The translations under genes were made by a program, and so were the position numbers. The notes beneath the pieces were generated by a model that did not search any database, was not told where the DNA came from, and was given only the letters and a program-made list of their open reading frames with translations. Below are positions 1 through 10,288 of a DNA stretch of 64,000 nt, in pieces. The stretch is from Microbispora rosea (GTDB taxonomy: Bacteria > Actinomycetota > Actinomycetes > Streptosporangiales > Streptosporangiaceae), in the NCBI RefSeq assembly GCF_900156315.1, contig NZ_FTNI01000020.1, positions 62,001-126,000 on the forward strand, written 5' to 3'. How positions within the stretch are numbered: position 1 is the first letter of the stretch; each line of letters starts with the position of its first letter.

Positions 1-3000
1 GGGTGCAGGCAGAGCCTGCGTATCACCGGCCGTGGCTGCTCGTTGCTCAGCGAACGCGTCGTGCCCCAGGTCGCCGCGTCCTCGGGGTGGAGCCGGACGT
101 CGGCGACGCGGGGTTCCGGCAGCGCGGCGCAGGGGCGGGCCACCAGCCACAACGTGGTCGCGACGTGCTCGGGCAGTTGCTCGCACGCCAGCGCGACGGC
201 CCGCAGCGCCGCGGCCCGCCGGGTGATCCGCTCGACGGCCGCCTCCGGATCCGGGTCGTCCGCTCCGCCCAGGACGATCGCGATGGTGACCGTCTGGGCG
301 GTGGGTGGGACGTGGTCGATCCAATGGTCGGGATCGTCGCTGAGCGGCGAGTGGAGCACATCTCCGCCACGGGCTCGCAGCAGAGCCCGCAGCTCGGTGG
401 TCAGGGCGCCGGTGCCGTCCTCACCGGCGAGGATCCACGTGCCGGCGGCGTCCGGCGAGGGGTGCGCGGTGGCCGGTGCGCCCCCGGCGGTGGCCGCAGC
501 GGTGGCCGTACTGCCGGCCCCGCTGGTGGCCGTACTGCCGGCCGCGCTGGTGGCCCCACTGGTGGCGGGAGCGGCGGCCAGCATCACCGAGAAGTCGCCG
601 GATGCGAGGGCGTCGTCGTCGCCGACCTGGACGACCTCCGTGTAGCCGGCCTCCGCCAGCACCTCCGGCCATCTCTCCCGGGACAGCAGCGGCGAGGCCG
701 GGCGCAGGTGCCGGTCGGTGAAGTCCCAGAACTCCTCCTGCACGCCGAGGAACGGCAGCAGGGTCCCCGTCCGGTGAGGTTCGGCGATGAGCAGGTGGCC
801 GCCGGGCACCAGAAGGGTGGACAGGTGGTGCAGCGCGGCGGGCAGGTCACGGGCCAGGTGCAGGCTGTTCGCCCCGATCACGAGATCGAACCCGCCCGCG
901 GTCAGTCCCTGCCCGACCGGATCCGCGTCCAGATCGAGGACGGCGTAATCGACGAAGTCGAAGCCGGCGAATCGCTGCCGCAGCCGGGTCAACGCCGCTT
1001 CGGCGCGATCGGTGACCAGGTAGCGGGTGCGGTCGGCGGGCAGGACGGGCAGCAGCATGGTGGTGGTGCCGCCCGTCCCCGCACCGACTTCCAGGATGCG
1101 CAGCGGCCGGTCGGCCGGCCATCTTCTGACGATTTGCCCGACGAGCGCCCGGGCGATCCGGTTGGTGAACAGGTTGACCGGCCCGACGTCGTGGAACTGC
1201 TCCATCAGCTCCTGACCGCCGCCGGAATCCAGGACGTCCGGGCCGGCACGCCGGCCCGCGAGCAGGTCGGGCAGGCACCGGCCGACCCGTACGGACAGGG
1301 CGGTCTGAGCGGCGAAGGCGGCACCCCGGGCGAGGAGGTCCCGGTGGAGGTCCCGGTGGAGGTCCCGGTGGAGGTCACCGTGGAGGTGGGGGTGCGGCTC
1401 GCGCGGGTCCGCACCCGTCGGCAGCAGGCGAGGGCCGCCATCGGCCGGCCGCTCCAGCAGTCCGTGCTGTTCCAGCAGCGGCAGGGCCGCGCGGAGCATC
1501 CGCCGGTGGTGCGCCCCCGGGCACGATTCGATCAGTTCCTCGACGCCGCTCGGACGCTCGGCGGTCAGCTCGCCGAGTGCGCCGGCCAGCGTGTGGGCGA
1601 AGACCTCTTCGAGCCGTGCCGCGTACCGCGGGTAGTCCAGCTCGTGCCACGCCGAACGCAGCCGGTCGATCTGCTCGGCCGCCCCGGACAGGATCTGCCC
1701 GGGGCGGGGGGCCGGCCACGGCTCGGCCGGGACGCCGGCCCGGGGTGCGGCCCGCAGCGCCACCTCGTAGCGGGTGGCCGGGGTGATGTGGACGCCGGGC
1801 ATCCGGCGTAACCGGCAGCCCTCCACTTCGGCGGCGATCCGGCCGTCCTCGTCGGCGACCACGATGTCCCAGCAGACCTCCTCGGCACTGCTGGGGCGTT
1901 CCCGCACGTGCACGAGTCCCTGTGCCTGCGGCGTTCCCCACAGGCGGACGGAGCCGATGGCGGCGGGCATGTAGCCGCGGCCCGATCGCAGCGACTCCAC
2001 CAGCCACAGCACGCCGGCCTGCAGCGCGCTGTCCAGCACCACCGGGTGGATGTGGTAGCGCCCCTGCCCCTGCTCCGGGCACGAGTAGGCGCCCAGCACC
2101 TCTCCCTCGCCCGTCCACAGCTCGGTCAGGACCTGGAACTCCGGCCCCCAGACCATGTGCCCTTCGGCGGCCCGTGCGTAGTAGCCGGGCACGTCCACAG
2201 GGGTGCGGATGCGAGCGCGCAGCGCGGCCACGTCCAGCGGCGGCGGGACCCGGCGCAGCAGGGGCCGCACCCGGGCCCGGAAGTGCTCGCGGGGCTGCTC
2301 CGCCTGCCGGTCGGCGCTGGCCACGGTGACCACTCCGGTCTCGGCGTGGAGCGACGTCTGCGCGTACACCGGAGCGGCGGCGCCCTGCGAGGGCACCACC
2401 ATGGCCCGGCTGATGTCGACCCTGTCGACCTCCACCGCCTTTTCGGCGTCCGGCATGGTGAGCCGGGCGGCGGCGACGGCCATCTCCACGTATCCGGTGG
2501 CCGGCATCACGGCGGCGCCGCCGGCCCGGTGGTCGGCGACCCAGGGCACCCGCACCCGGTCGACTTCCCCCTGCCACGTGGGGTCCAGCACCGGCATCCG
2601 CTGTCCCAGCAGCGGATGCTGGATTGTCGTGTCCACGTTGGTCCGCACCCAGGTCTGGGGGCCCCCGATCCAGTGCCGCTCGCGCTGCCAGGGATAGGCC
2701 GGCAGCGATCGCACCGCGCCGGGGCGGGGAAAGTACCGGTCCCAGTCGAGCCGTGCACCGGCCGCGACGAGTTCGGCGACCGCGCGGCGGACACGCGCCG
2801 GGCCTGGCTCGTCGCGCCGCAAGGTGGTGACGACGGCAGCGCGTACCCGCGCCGTGCCGCTTATGCGACGCAGGTACGAGCGGAGCACCGGGTGCGGGCC
2901 GATCTCCAGCAGCACGTCGAAGCCGTCGCCGAGCACCCGCTCGGCCGCCGCCGCGAACCGGACCGGTTCCCGGACGTTCCGCCACCAGTACGCCGCGTTC

Positions 3001-5411
3001 AGCTCCGAACCCCGGATCAGCTCGCCTGTCACGGTGGACACCAGAGGGATGTGCGCCGGGCAGGGCCGCAGCCCGGCGAGTCCCTCGGCCAGGGGCTGCC
3101 GCACCGGATCCATCGCGCCGCTGTGGAAGGCGTAGTCCAGGTCCAGCTCCCGGAAGAAGGTCTCGCGCGAGGAGAGGTCCTCGCACAATGACTTCAGCGA
3201 TCCGTCCGGTCCGGCGATCGTGACGTCGCGGTCGGAGTTGACCGCCGCGATCTCCAGTTGCGGATAGCCGGCCAGGATCTGCCTGGCCGCGGCCTCGGGC
3301 AATCCGAGCGCGGCCATCCGGCCCTGCCCCCGGGTGACCGACTGCGCCATGCCCCGCTCGGAGATCACCTGCGCCGCCTGGGCCAGTGACAGGGCGCCGG
3401 AGGTGTAGGCGGCGGCGACTTCGCCCACGCTGTGGCCGATCACCACTCCCGGCCGTACGCCCGCCGCCTTGAGCATTTCCACCAGGCCGACCTGGACGGC
3501 GAACAGCAACGGCTGCGCCACTTCGGTCGCCGACAGCCGTGACTGATCGGCGGGCAGGGACAGCTCGTCGAGCACCGACCAGCCGAGCCGACCGGACAGT
3601 TCGGCGTCGACCGCTTCCACGGCCGAGCGGAAGGTCGCGTCGGACAGCAGGTCGGCGCCCATCCCGGGCCACTGCGAACCGTTGCCGGAGAACACGAACG
3701 CCACCCGTCCGCGCTCCACCGCCTCCGCCGCCGCCACCGTTCCCGCCATCGCCGCGTCCCCGGCTTCGAGCCGCGTGCTCGCACCGGACTCGCCTTCGGC
3801 GCCGGTCGGCTCCGGGGCCTCCGCCAGGGTCGCCAGCGCCCGCGCCGCCGCCGCGGCGGTGTCGGCCAGCACGACGGCGCGATGCCGGTGGCCGCCGCGC
3901 CGCCGCGCCGCGGTGTAGGCCACGTCGTAGAAATCCCGTTCATCGAGTGACGTCAGGTGCGCGGCGGTCCGTCCCACGGCTTCCCGCAGCGCGGCCCGGC
4001 TGCGCGCGGACACGACCACGGGCAGCGCTCCCGCGGGGGGCGTCGCCGGTCCGACCCCGGCGGCCCTCGGGACGGATGGCGGCGGCGCGGGCGGTGCGGC
4101 CAGCGCCACATGAGCGTTGGCGCCCCCGAATCCGAAGGAGTTGACTCCGGCCACGGGCCGCTCGCCTGCCTCGTCCAGCGGTCGCGGCTCGACGGTGACG
4201 CTCAGCCCCAGGGCGTCGAAGTCGATGCGAGGGTTGAGCGTGGCGGTGTGCAACGAGGGCGGGATCATCCGGTGCCGGAGCACCAGCAGGGCCTTGAACA
4301 GCCCCGGCATGCCGGAGGCGGGCTCCAGGTGCCCCAGGTTGGACTTCACCGAGCCGATGGGCAGGGCTCCGCGCGTGCGCCTGCTGCCCAGCGCCCGGCC
4401 GAGCGCCTCGCACTCGGCCGGATCCCCGGCCTGGGTGCCGGTGCCGTGCGCCTCCACGTACACGATCTCGTCGGGGCTGATGCCCGCCGTAGTGTAGACC
4501 TGCCGTAAGAGGGCTTCCTGGGCTTCGGCGTTCGGCAACGCCAGCCCCATGGTGTGGCCGTCGTTGTTGGTGGCGGCGCCGACGATGACGCCGTGGATGC
4601 GGTCTCCGTCGGCGATCGCGTCGGCCAGGCGCTTGAGCACCACCACACCGCCGCCCTCCGCCCGTACGAACCCGTCGGCGTCGGCGGAGAACGCCCGGCA
4701 CCGGCCGGTCGGCGACAACATCGAGGCCTGGCTGAAACCGATGAAGGGGCCCGGGCTGAGCAGCACGTTCACCCCGCCGGCCAGCGCCGCCCGGCTGGAC
4801 CCCTCCGCGAGGGACCGCCAGGCCCGCTCCACGGCCGTCAACGACGAGGAGCACGCGGTGTCGATGCTCATGCTCGGCCCGCGCAGGTCGAAGAAGTGCG
4901 ACAGCCGGTTGGCCGCGATGGACAGGGTCGCCCCCGACATCGAGTACGGGCCCATGGCCCCCGGCTCCAACGCCTGCATGGTGCCGTAGGCGGGATCCGA
5001 GATGCCGATGAACACCCCGGTGTCCGTGCCCGCCAGCACCGCCGGATCGATGCCCGCGTCGTCCATGGCCTCGACCGCCATTTCCAGGAGCAACCGCTGC
5101 TGCGGGTCCATCGTGGCGGCCTCTTTGGGGGAGATGCCGAAGTAGGCGGCGTCGAAGGCGGTGATGTCCTCGTCGAGGAAGCCCCCCGCACGGGTGTAAC
5201 TCCTGTCCGGCCTCGGCATGGTGTCGTCGACGAACCGATCGGCCTCGAACCTGCTCGGCGGGATCTGGCCGACCAGGTCGGCGCCCTGCCACAACTCCTG
5301 CCACAGCCCGTCCAGACTCTCGATCCCCCCAGGCAGCCGGCATCCCACGCCCACCACCGCCGCCGCGTGCTCCGGCCATGCCTGTTCCGCTGTCGGGTCG
5401 TCCGCGCTCAT
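1..5411 (-). CDS. Type I polyketide synthase, 5' part (KS-AT-DH-cMT-start of KR), runs off the window
   Basis: About 1,803 codons are visible from the ATG at 5411; the 3' end lies beyond base 1. Domains in order: ketosynthase (residues ~14-430; Cys187 in DTACSSSL, His322 in HGTGT, second His in [10 protein letters not shown]); acyltransferase (Ser661 in GHSVGE; YAFH at 760-763, a hybrid of the malonyl motif HAFH and the methylmalonyl motif YASH); dehydratase (His961 in an HxxxGxxxxP motif, Asp1127 in DSALQ); a C-methyltransferase (SAM motif EVGAGTGG near 1440, then [10 protein letters not shown]); an Ala/Thr/Ser/Gly linker; then the start of a structural ketoreductase half. DH-MT-KR order within one module resembles fungal highly reducing and some bacterial iterative PKSs. 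Further KR and ACP domains are expected off-window. The product cannot be predicted. No docking segment precedes the KS, which fits a first or only module. Confidence 0.95.
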   Translation of the reverse strand, partial: MSADDPTAEQAWPEHAAAVVGVGCRLPGGIESLDGLWQELWQGADLVGQIPPSRFEADRFVDDTMPRPDRSYTRAGGFLDEDITAFDAAYFGISPKEAATMDPQQRLLLEMAVEAMDDAGIDPAVLAGTDTGVFIGISDPAYGTMQALEPGAMGPYSMSGATLSIAANRLSHFFDLRGPSMSIDTACSSSLTAVERAWRSLAEGSSRAALAGGVNVLLSPGPFIGFSQASMLSPTGRCRAFSADADGFVRAEGGGVVVLKRLADAIADGDRIHGVIVGAATNNDGHTMGLALPNAEAQEALLRQVYTTAGISPDEIVYVEAHGTGTQAGDPAECEALGRALGSRRTRGALPIGSVKSNLGHLEPASGMPGLFKALLVLRHRMIPPSLHTATLNPRIDFDALGLSVTVEPRPLDEAGERPVAGVNSFGFGGANAHVALAAPPAPPPSVPRAAGVGPATPPAGALPVVVSARSRAALREAVGRTAAHLTSLDERDFYDVAYTAARRRGGHRHRAVVLADTAAAAARALATLAEAPEPTGAEGESGASTRLEAGDAAMAGTVAAAEAVERGRVAFVFSGNGSQWPGMGADLLSDATFRSAVEAVDAELSGRLGWSVLDELSLPADQSRLSATEVAQPLLFAVQVGLVEMLKAAGVRPGVVIGHSVGEVAAAYTSGALSLAQAAQVISERGMAQSVTRGQGRMAALGLPEAAARQILAGYPQLEIAAVNSDRDVTIAGPDGSLKSLCEDLSSRETFFRELDLDYAFHSGAMDPVRQPLAEGLAGLRPCPAHIPLVSTVTGELIRGSELNAAYWWRNVREPVRFAAAAERVLGDGFDVLLEIGPHPVLRSYLRRISGTARVRAAVVTTLRRDEPGPARVRRAVAELVAAGARLDWDRYFPRPGAVRSLPAYPWQRERHWIGGPQTWVRTNVDTTIQHPLLGQRMPVLDPTWQGEVDRVRVPWVADHRAGGAAVMPATGYVEMAVAAARLTMPDAEKAVEVDRVDISRAMVVPSQGAAAPVYAQTSLHAETGVVTVASADRQAEQPREHFRARVRPLLRRVPPPLDVAALRARIRTPVDVPGYYARAAEGHMVWGPEFQVLTELWTGEGEVLGAYSCPEQGQGRYHIHPVVLDSALQAGVLWLVESLRSGRGYMPAAIGSVRLWGTPQAQGLVHVRERPSSAEEVCWDIVVADEDGRIAAEVEGCRLRRMPGVHITPATRYEVALRAAPRAGVPAEPWPAPRPGQILSGAAEQIDRLRSAWHELDYPRYAARLEEVFAHTLAGALGELTAERPSGVEELIESCPGAHHRRMLRAALPLLEQHGLLERPADGGPRLLPTGADPREPHPHLHGDLHRDLHRDLHRDLLARGAAFAAQTALSVRVGRCLPDLLAGRRAGPDVLDSGGGQELMEQFHDVGPVNLFTNRIARALVGQIVRRWPADRPLRILEVGAGTGGTTTMLLPVLPADRTRYLVTDRAEAALTRLRQRFAGFDFVDYAVLDLDADPVGQGLTAGGFDLVIGANSLHLARDLPAALHHLSTLLVPGGHLLIAEPHRTGTLLPFLGVQEEFWDFTDRHLRPASPLLSRERWPEVLAEAGYTEVVQVGDDDALASGDFSVMLAAAPATSGATSAAGSTATSGAGSTATAAATAGGAPATAHPSPDAAGTWILAGEDGTGALTTELRALLRARGGDVLHSPLSDDPDHWIDHVPPTAQTVTIAIVLGGADDPDPEAAVERITRRAAALRAVALACEQLPEHVATTLWLVARPCAALPEPRVADVRLHPEDAATWGTTRSLSNEQPRPVIRRLCLH
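1341..1392 (-). repeat. 12-bp tandem repeat coding for (Asp-Leu-His-Arg)n inside the PKS
   Basis: Near-identical 12-nt units repeat in frame about four to five times and give a His/Arg-rich run of DLHR units between the dehydratase and methyltransferase domains. The unit length keeps the reading frame, so copy number could vary without breaking the enzyme. It looks like an expanded interdomain linker. Confidence 0.75.
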
Positions 5412-5538
5412 GTCGCCCTTCCTGCTCAGGTCCACTACGTCTCGGCACTTCGCCGTCGGCTTGGTGTCCCGGCCGGGGTCCACCTGGCGCGCCCGGCGCG
5501 GGGCCGGGCGGTCGGCCCCCATGTCATCACAACTCTCG

Positions 5539-5563
5539 GTATATGCCTAGATACTGTGTGTAT
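5539..5563. promoter_or_regulatory. Overlapping GTAT/ATAC inverted repeats, candidate repressor operator
   Basis: GTAT at 5539-5542 pairs with ATAC at 5551-5554 (8-bp spacer). The same ATAC pairs with GTAT at 5560-5563 (5-bp spacer). The 4-N8-4 geometry resembles PadR-type operators, but no PadR gene lies in the window. Position in the AT-rich part of a divergent promoter is the main support. Confidence 0.35.
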
Positions 5564-5668
5564 TTGCCCAAGAGGATGATGTTTGCGAAGTCTGGGAGAC
5601 CTGTGCCTGGTGTGGCGGCAGCTCGGCGCGCGGCTGTAGGCGAACGTCGCTGGTCGGCGGCTCACGCG

Positions 5669-5695
5669 TGTCACAGACGGGGGTTCCGTCCTGTC
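5669..5695 (+). promoter_or_regulatory. ECF41-type promoter candidate for the SDR gene
   Basis: TGTCACA at 5669-5675 matches the known ECF41 -35 consensus exactly. After 16 bp comes TGTC (5692-5695), one mismatch from the ECF41 -10 element CGTC. The SDR start is 42 bp downstream, and the gene next to it (6711-7619) encodes an ECF41 sigma factor. ECF41 sigmas usually drive a neighbouring oxidoreductase, epimerase or carboxymuconolactone decarboxylase gene. Confidence 0.55.
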
Positions 5696-5737
5696 TTGTC
5701 GGCAGACCGAAACTCTCTGTTGACCAGGAGGTGTGCA

Positions 5738-6667
5738 GTGGATGCCGTGAAGGTGCCCGATTTGACCGGCAAGGTGGCCGTGGTGACGGGCGGTAGCGAC
5801 GGGCTCGGTCTCGGCTTGGCCATGCATTTGGCCCGGGCCGGGGCCGAGGTCGTGCTGCCGGTCCGCAATCCCGCCAAGGGCGCCGCCGCCGTCCAGAAGA
5901 TTCACGAGGCGGTGCCGGAGGCCGCCGTCTCCACGCGCGAGCTCGACCTGGCGTCGCTGGAATCGATCGCGGCACTCGCCGCCACTCTTCGGCGCGAGGC
6001 CCGCGCGATCGACATTCTGATCAACAACGCGGGTGTCATGGCTCCCGCCACCCGCCAGACCACCGCGGACGGCCTGGAGTTGCAGTTCGGCACCAACCAC
6101 ATCGGCCACATGGCGCTGGTGGCGGGACTCCTGCCGCTGCTGCGCCTCCGAGGGGCACGCGTCACCACGATGTCCAGCAGCGCCGCCCGCTCCGCCGCCA
6201 TCGACTGGGCCGACCTGCAGAGCGAGCGGAAATACTCGCCGGTCCGCTCGTACGGGCAGTCGAAGCTGGCCAACCTGCTCTTCGGGCTCGAACTGGACCG
6301 GCGCAGCACGGCCGGCGGGTGGGGCGTCGTCAGCAACGTCGCGCATCCCGGCACGACCCTGACCAACCTCTACGCGTCCGGCCCGAACCTGGGCCGCACC
6401 CGCCCCGCGCCGTACGAGAGGATCATGAAGGGGCTGCTCCGGTTGGGCCTGTTCGTGCAGACGGTCGAGGCCGGGCTGCAACCGGCCCTGCACGCGGCCA
6501 CCAGCCCACAGGCGCGAGGCGGCCGTTTCTACGGTCCCGACGGCCTCGGCCAGTTCACCGGTGGGCCGGCGGAGCTGTCCCTCTACAAGTCGGTCCAGGT
6601 CGAGCGCGACGCGGCCCGGCTGTGGACCGTCTCCGAGCAGCTCGCCAGGGTCGAGTTCCCCACCTGA
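5738..6667 (+). CDS. Short-chain dehydrogenase/reductase (SDR)
   Basis: This is a 309-residue NAD(P)-dependent oxidoreductase of the SDR superfamily, WWOX/retinol-dehydrogenase-like. [11 protein letters not shown]ossmann loop lies near residue 16, NNAGVM near 95, a catalytic Ser in the MSSSAA segment, and YGQSK supplies the Tyr/Lys pair. The GTG start at 5738 is chosen because AGGAGG lies 6 nt upstream; longer in-frame starts have no such signal. It is divergent from the PKS and convergent with the ECF41 sigma gene, 43 bp away. It may tailor the polyketide or, more likely from the promoter motif, be the ECF41 target. The substrate is unknown. Confidence 0.9.
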   Translation: MDAVKVPDLTGKVAVVTGGSDGLGLGLAMHLARAGAEVVLPVRNPAKGAAAVQKIHEAVPEAAVSTRELDLASLESIAALAATLRREARAIDILINNAGVMAPATRQTTADGLELQFGTNHIGHMALVAGLLPLLRLRGARVTTMSSSAARSAAIDWADLQSERKYSPVRSYGQSKLANLLFGLELDRRSTAGGWGVVSNVAHPGTTLTNLYASGPNLGRTRPAPYERIMKGLLRLGLFVQTVEAGLQPALHAATSPQARGGRFYGPDGLGQFTGGPAELSLYKSVQVERDAARLWTVSEQLARVEFPT

Positions 6668-6710
6668 GGGCGGACCGGAACCCGCCCGGACCGCGACGAT
6701 ACGAACGCGG

Positions 6711-7619
6711 TCAGCTCGCGGCCGACAGTGCGCCGATCTTGGCGGGGTTCATCAGCCAGAGCACCTGGTCGATGCCCTCGTCGGAGGCGTCGACGGTGAC
6801 GACCGCCAACAGTTCGCCGTCGTGGCGCAGCAGAGCGGCCGCCTGCCCGTTCACGTCGGCCCATTCCACCTCGACCCCGGCCCAGAACCGGTCCGCGAAC
6901 GCTCTGATGTACTTCGCGACCCGGAACGCGCCGACCACGGGGATGCGCGAGGCTCGGACGGCGCCACCGCCGTCGGAGTAGCTGATCACGTCCGAGGCGA
7001 GGAGCTCTTCCAGCGCGGCGAGGTCGCCGGCGCGGGCGGCGGCGACGAAGGCGGTGAGCAGCCGGCGCTGCTCTGCCCGCGTCACCGGTGCCCGGCGCTC
7101 GGAGCCGATGCGCTTGCGCGCCCTGCTGACGAGTTGCCGCACCGCGGCCTCGCTCGCCTCGATGATCTCGGCGATCCGCCGATAGGGATAGTCGAACGCC
7201 TCTCGCAACACGTAGGCCGCGCGTTCGGTGGGCGAGAGCTTCTCCAGCAGGAGCAGGACCGCGAAGCCGAGGGCCTCGCCTCGCTCGGCGCCGAGGTGGG
7301 GGTCGTTACTGGTGTCGACGGGTTCGGGGAGCCACGGGCCGACGTACGTCTCGCGGCGGACCCGGGCGGACTGCAGGGTGTTGATGGCGAGGCGCGTGGT
7401 CACCGTCGCCAGGAACGCCCCCGGGTCGGTCACGGTGCCGCGGTCGTACGCCTGCCAGCGCAGCCAGACGTCCTGCAGCAGGTCCTCCGCTTCGGTCGCA
7501 CTGCTCAGGATGCGGTACGCGATTCCGAACAGGCGTGGCCGCACGCTCTCGAAGGTGGCCGCCGCCTGGTCGAGGTCTTCGGTCCCGCTGCGGCGGCTCT
7601 CCGCACCGATATCCCTCAT
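6711..7619 (-). CDS. ECF41-family RNA polymerase sigma factor with SnoaL-like C-terminal domain
   Basis: The 302-residue protein has a sigma region 2 at about 20-90 (RPRLFGIAYRILSSATEAED), a region 4 helix-turn-helix (PTERAAYVLREAF...YRRIAEI) and a ~100-residue C-terminal SnoaL-like domain. The family signatures are present: WLPEP in the linker, DGGG in the extension, and NPAKI near the end in place of the usual NPDKL. In ECF41 sigmas the C-terminal domain replaces an anti-sigma factor and controls activity. The short convergent gap to the SDR and the TGTCACA element ahead of that gene suggest a sigma-target pair. Confidence 0.93.
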   Translation of the reverse strand: MRDIGAESRRSGTEDLDQAAATFESVRPRLFGIAYRILSSATEAEDLLQDVWLRWQAYDRGTVTDPGAFLATVTTRLAINTLQSARVRRETYVGPWLPEPVDTSNDPHLGAERGEALGFAVLLLLEKLSPTERAAYVLREAFDYPYRRIAEIIEASEAAVRQLVSRARKRIGSERRAPVTRAEQRRLLTAFVAAARAGDLAALEELLASDVISYSDGGGAVRASRIPVVGAFRVAKYIRAFADRFWAGVEVEWADVNGQAAALLRHDGELLAVVTVDASDEGIDQVLWLMNPAKIGALSAAS

Positions 7620-7982
7620 GGTGATGGCCCCGTTCCGCCGGCGGATGGACCTCTACAGCTTTTCACCCGCCGTCCAGAGGCTTTGACAGGGGACCGCGGT
7701 ACGCGATCCGGGTGGTGCCGGTGAAGCCGCACCCCTGCCGCCGCCGGCCCGGGGATCTATCTCGGAAGGATGTGAATTGCCGTCGCATGAGATTGATCTC
7801 CACCGGCATTTCCGTGCGCCTTCGTTTCTTTCGGCGAATTTAACGGCGGGATGATTGACGGCTCTTCGCCTCCCGATGCCGAGGGCCGGGAGCCGGCGCG
7901 GGTGTTTATCGATCCCGGGCGCGGGGACGGTTGCCGTCGTAATCGCTCAAATCGGGCGAATCACCGGATCCAGGGGGTTGAC
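7620..7982. other. Intergenic region upstream of the peptide and prolyl oligopeptidase genes
   Basis: These 363 bp contain no supported gene. A less GC-rich stretch at about 7765-7855 could hold the promoter for the peptide/peptidase pair. On the minus strand just ahead of the sigma gene lies TGTCAAA, one base from the ECF41 -35 element, without a good -10, so autoregulation is only a possibility. Confidence 0.5.
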
Positions 7983-8078
7983 ATGACTGGATACCTGCCG
8001 TATCGCGATTCCACTCCCGCTGCTCGCATCGGCGGCGTACGCGGCTGGCAGGCGGACATTCTCCGCGGCGAGTCGTAA
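7983..8078 (+). CDS. 31-residue peptide, candidate RiPP precursor
   Basis: ATG at 7983 has an AGGGGG Shine-Dalgarno 7 nt upstream. The frame runs 31 codons to TAA at 8078, 83 bp ahead of a prolyl oligopeptidase gene on the same strand. The peptide starts MTGYLPYRDSTP and continues through AARIGGVRGW to an ILRGES end. It has two prolines (6 and 12) where a prolyl endopeptidase could cut, one Trp, two Tyr, and no Cys. There is no signal peptide. I recognise no family. It could be a precursor trimmed or cyclised by the neighbouring enzyme, or a short upstream ORF that controls its translation. No radical-SAM, lanthionine, YcaO or P450 gene is nearby. Confidence 0.5.
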   Translation: MTGYLPYRDSTPAARIGGVRGWQADILRGES

Positions 8079-8161
8079 CCGAGTGAATCGAGGTACTGCG
8101 GCACAAGCGGGCCGCAGTGCCTCGACCCGTCACGGGGATCTGTTGAAGGCGGGGGGATTTC

Positions 8162-10288
8162 ATGGCGCGATTGTTCTACCCTGTCGCTCGGCGCAGCGAT
8201 CTGGTGGAGGAACTGTTCGGAATCCCGCTGTCCGATCCCTATCGGTGGCTGGAAGACGGCGACGACGCGCGCGTGCGGGACTGGGCGGCGGCCCAGGATC
8301 GCCTTTTCCTCGCGTGCCGCGAGCAATGGCGCGACAAGGACTCGTGGGCGTCTCTGGTGGATGAGATGTCCTCCTTCGGGGTGTCGGAGCCCCCGATGGT
8401 GCGGGGCTCGCTGATGTTCCTCGCCGAGCAACTCCGCGGGGACGAACAGCGGCGCCTGCTCGTCGTCGACGGCGAGGGCGAAAGACGGGTGCTGGTCGAT
8501 CCGGCGGACATCGATCCGTCCGGCCACACCGGGCTGTACGCCTGGTGGCCGTCCCGCGAGGGCGAGCGCGTGGCCGTCCAGACGGAGGTCGCCGAGCAGC
8601 CCGGCAGCGACATCATCGTGCTGGACGTGCGTACCGGCGAGGTGGTGGACGGGCCGTTGCCGCGCGCCCGCAACACCTCGCTGGCCTGGCTCCCGGGAGG
8701 GGACGCCTTCTACTACGTCAGCCGTGTCCCCGGCGAGGAGCTGGCCTCCGGCGACATGCGGCTGCATCGGCGGGTCCGGCTGCACCGGATCGGCTCGCCC
8801 TGGCAGACCGACACGGTGGTTTTCGGCGGCGAGGACGCCCCCGACCACTATTACGGGCTCACGGTCAGCGCGGACGGCCGGCATCTGGCCGTCACCGCGA
8901 TGGCCGGGCCCGCCGTGCAGAACGACGTGTACGTGGCGGAACTCGCCGATCCGGCGGCCCCGCGTCTCGTCAAGGTCGTGGACGGACAGGCCATCGGCGC
9001 CCGCGTCCTCCCGCGCTTCCTCGCGGACGGCACCCTGCTGCTCGTCACCGACTATCAGGCTCCGTGCGGCCGCGTGTGCGTGGCGGACCGGCACGACCCC
9101 GGCCCGGACGCCTGGCGCACACTGGTGGCCGAAGATCCCGAGGCTCCCCTCGACGAGTGCGTGGTCCTGGACGGCCCGGCGCTCGTGCGGCCCCTCCTGC
9201 TGGTGGCGCGCGCCCGCCACGGCACCTCCGCCCTGACGCTGCACGACCTCGCCGACGGCCGGCCGCTCACCCGGCTGCCCGTGCCGGGCGCGGGCGTGGT
9301 GTCCTCTTTGCGCACGGGCGTGCCCCACGGTCACCGGGCGTGGTTCAGCTACTGCGACGCGACCACACCTCCCACCGTCTATCGCTACGACGCCGTACGC
9401 GGTGAGACGGAGCCGGAGGCGGGCGCCGCCACAGCGGGGCGCACTCCCGGGATCCGCAGCCTGGACGTGCGCTGCCGCGCCGAAGACGGCACCGAGATCA
9501 CGCTGTTCCTGTTCACTCCTGAGGAGGAACACCAGGGGCCGCGCCCCACCCTCCTGTACGGCTACGGCAGCTTCGGCATGCCGATGCGCCCGTGGTTCTT
9601 CCCTCTGGCGGCCGCATGGGTCGGCGCCGGCGGCACCTACGCGGTCGCCTGCGTACGCGGAGGCGGCGAGGAGGGCCGGCGCTGGCACGACGCCGGCCGA
9701 GGACCCCGCAAACACCGCGCGATCAGCGACTTCACCGACGCCGCGGCCTGGCTGATCGAGACCGGCAGGACCACGCCCGACCAACTGGCGATATACGGCC
9801 AGTCGGCCGGCGGTCTCCTGGTCACCGCCGCCGCCATGCGGCGACCGGACCTGTTCGCCGCGGTCGTCGCCGAAGGCCCGCTCTGCGACATGGTGCGCTA
9901 CGAACGTTTCGGCCTGGGATGCACGTGGACCGACGAGTTCGGCAGCGCCTCACGGCCCGAGGAACTCCGATGGCTCCTGGCGTACTCGCCCTATCACCAC
10001 GTCACGCCCGGGACCCCCTATCCCGCCTTCCTCTTCGCCGGCGCGGTGACCGATCTGCAGACCGGGGAGGCCCACGTCACCAAGATGTGCGCGGCCCTCC
10101 AGCATGCCACCGGCGGAGACAGGCCGATCCTCATGCGCCGGGAACCCGACACGGCCCACGCCGCCTCGCCCGCGAGCAAGGAACGCGACCTGAACGCGGA
10201 CATCCTGGCCTTCGCCGCCGAGCACACCGGCCTGTCACCGGGGAGGACGGCGATGTCCCTTCGCGAGACCGCGGCGGAACCGCTCTGA
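8162..10288 (+). CDS. Prolyl oligopeptidase family serine peptidase (S9A)
   Basis: The 708-residue protein has the length of full S9A enzymes: an N-terminal DPYRWLEDGDD motif, a seven-bladed propeller region (~75-430) and a C-terminal alpha/beta hydrolase. The triad is Ser548 in GQSAGG, Asp631 in TDLQTG and His666 in TAHAAS; the 83- and 35-residue spacings match the family. The usual GGSNGG is GQSAGG here. No signal peptide is visible, so it acts in the cytoplasm. ATG at 8162 follows a G-rich Shine-Dalgarno. Such enzymes cleave after proline in short peptides and process leaders of several RiPPs (for example FlaP in class III lanthipeptides). The small peptide gene just upstream is a natural candidate substrate. 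Confidence 0.92.
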   Translation: MARLFYPVARRSDLVEELFGIPLSDPYRWLEDGDDARVRDWAAAQDRLFLACREQWRDKDSWASLVDEMSSFGVSEPPMVRGSLMFLAEQLRGDEQRRLLVVDGEGERRVLVDPADIDPSGHTGLYAWWPSREGERVAVQTEVAEQPGSDIIVLDVRTGEVVDGPLPRARNTSLAWLPGGDAFYYVSRVPGEELASGDMRLHRRVRLHRIGSPWQTDTVVFGGEDAPDHYYGLTVSADGRHLAVTAMAGPAVQNDVYVAELADPAAPRLVKVVDGQAIGARVLPRFLADGTLLLVTDYQAPCGRVCVADRHDPGPDAWRTLVAEDPEAPLDECVVLDGPALVRPLLLVARARHGTSALTLHDLADGRPLTRLPVPGAGVVSSLRTGVPHGHRAWFSYCDATTPPTVYRYDAVRGETEPEAGAATAGRTPGIRSLDVRCRAEDGTEITLFLFTPEEEHQGPRPTLLYGYGSFGMPMRPWFFPLAAAWVGAGGTYAVACVRGGGEEGRRWHDAGRGPRKHRAISDFTDAAAWLIETGRTTPDQLAIYGQSAGGLLVTAAAMRRPDLFAAVVAEGPLCDMVRYERFGLGCTWTDEFGSASRPEELRWLLAYSPYHHVTPGTPYPAFLFAGAVTDLQTGEAHVTKMCAALQHATGGDRPILMRREPDTAHAASPASKERDLNADILAFAAEHTGLSPGRTAMSLRETAAEPL

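Larger units (their letters stand above)
5412..5737. other. Divergent promoter region between the PKS and the SDR gene
   Basis: This 326-bp gap has no convincing coding sequence. It holds a conspicuously AT-rich patch (about 5536-5580) with GTAT/ATAC inverted repeats, an ECF41-like promoter motif (5669-5695) and the AGGAGG ribosome binding site of the SDR gene at 5726-5731. Confidence 0.7.

Noticed and set aside
3..1811. Plus-strand frame of about 600 codons at the left edge
   Set aside because: The minus strand here encodes the PKS DH and MT domains with intact motifs; the plus frame is Gly/Arg/Gln-rich.
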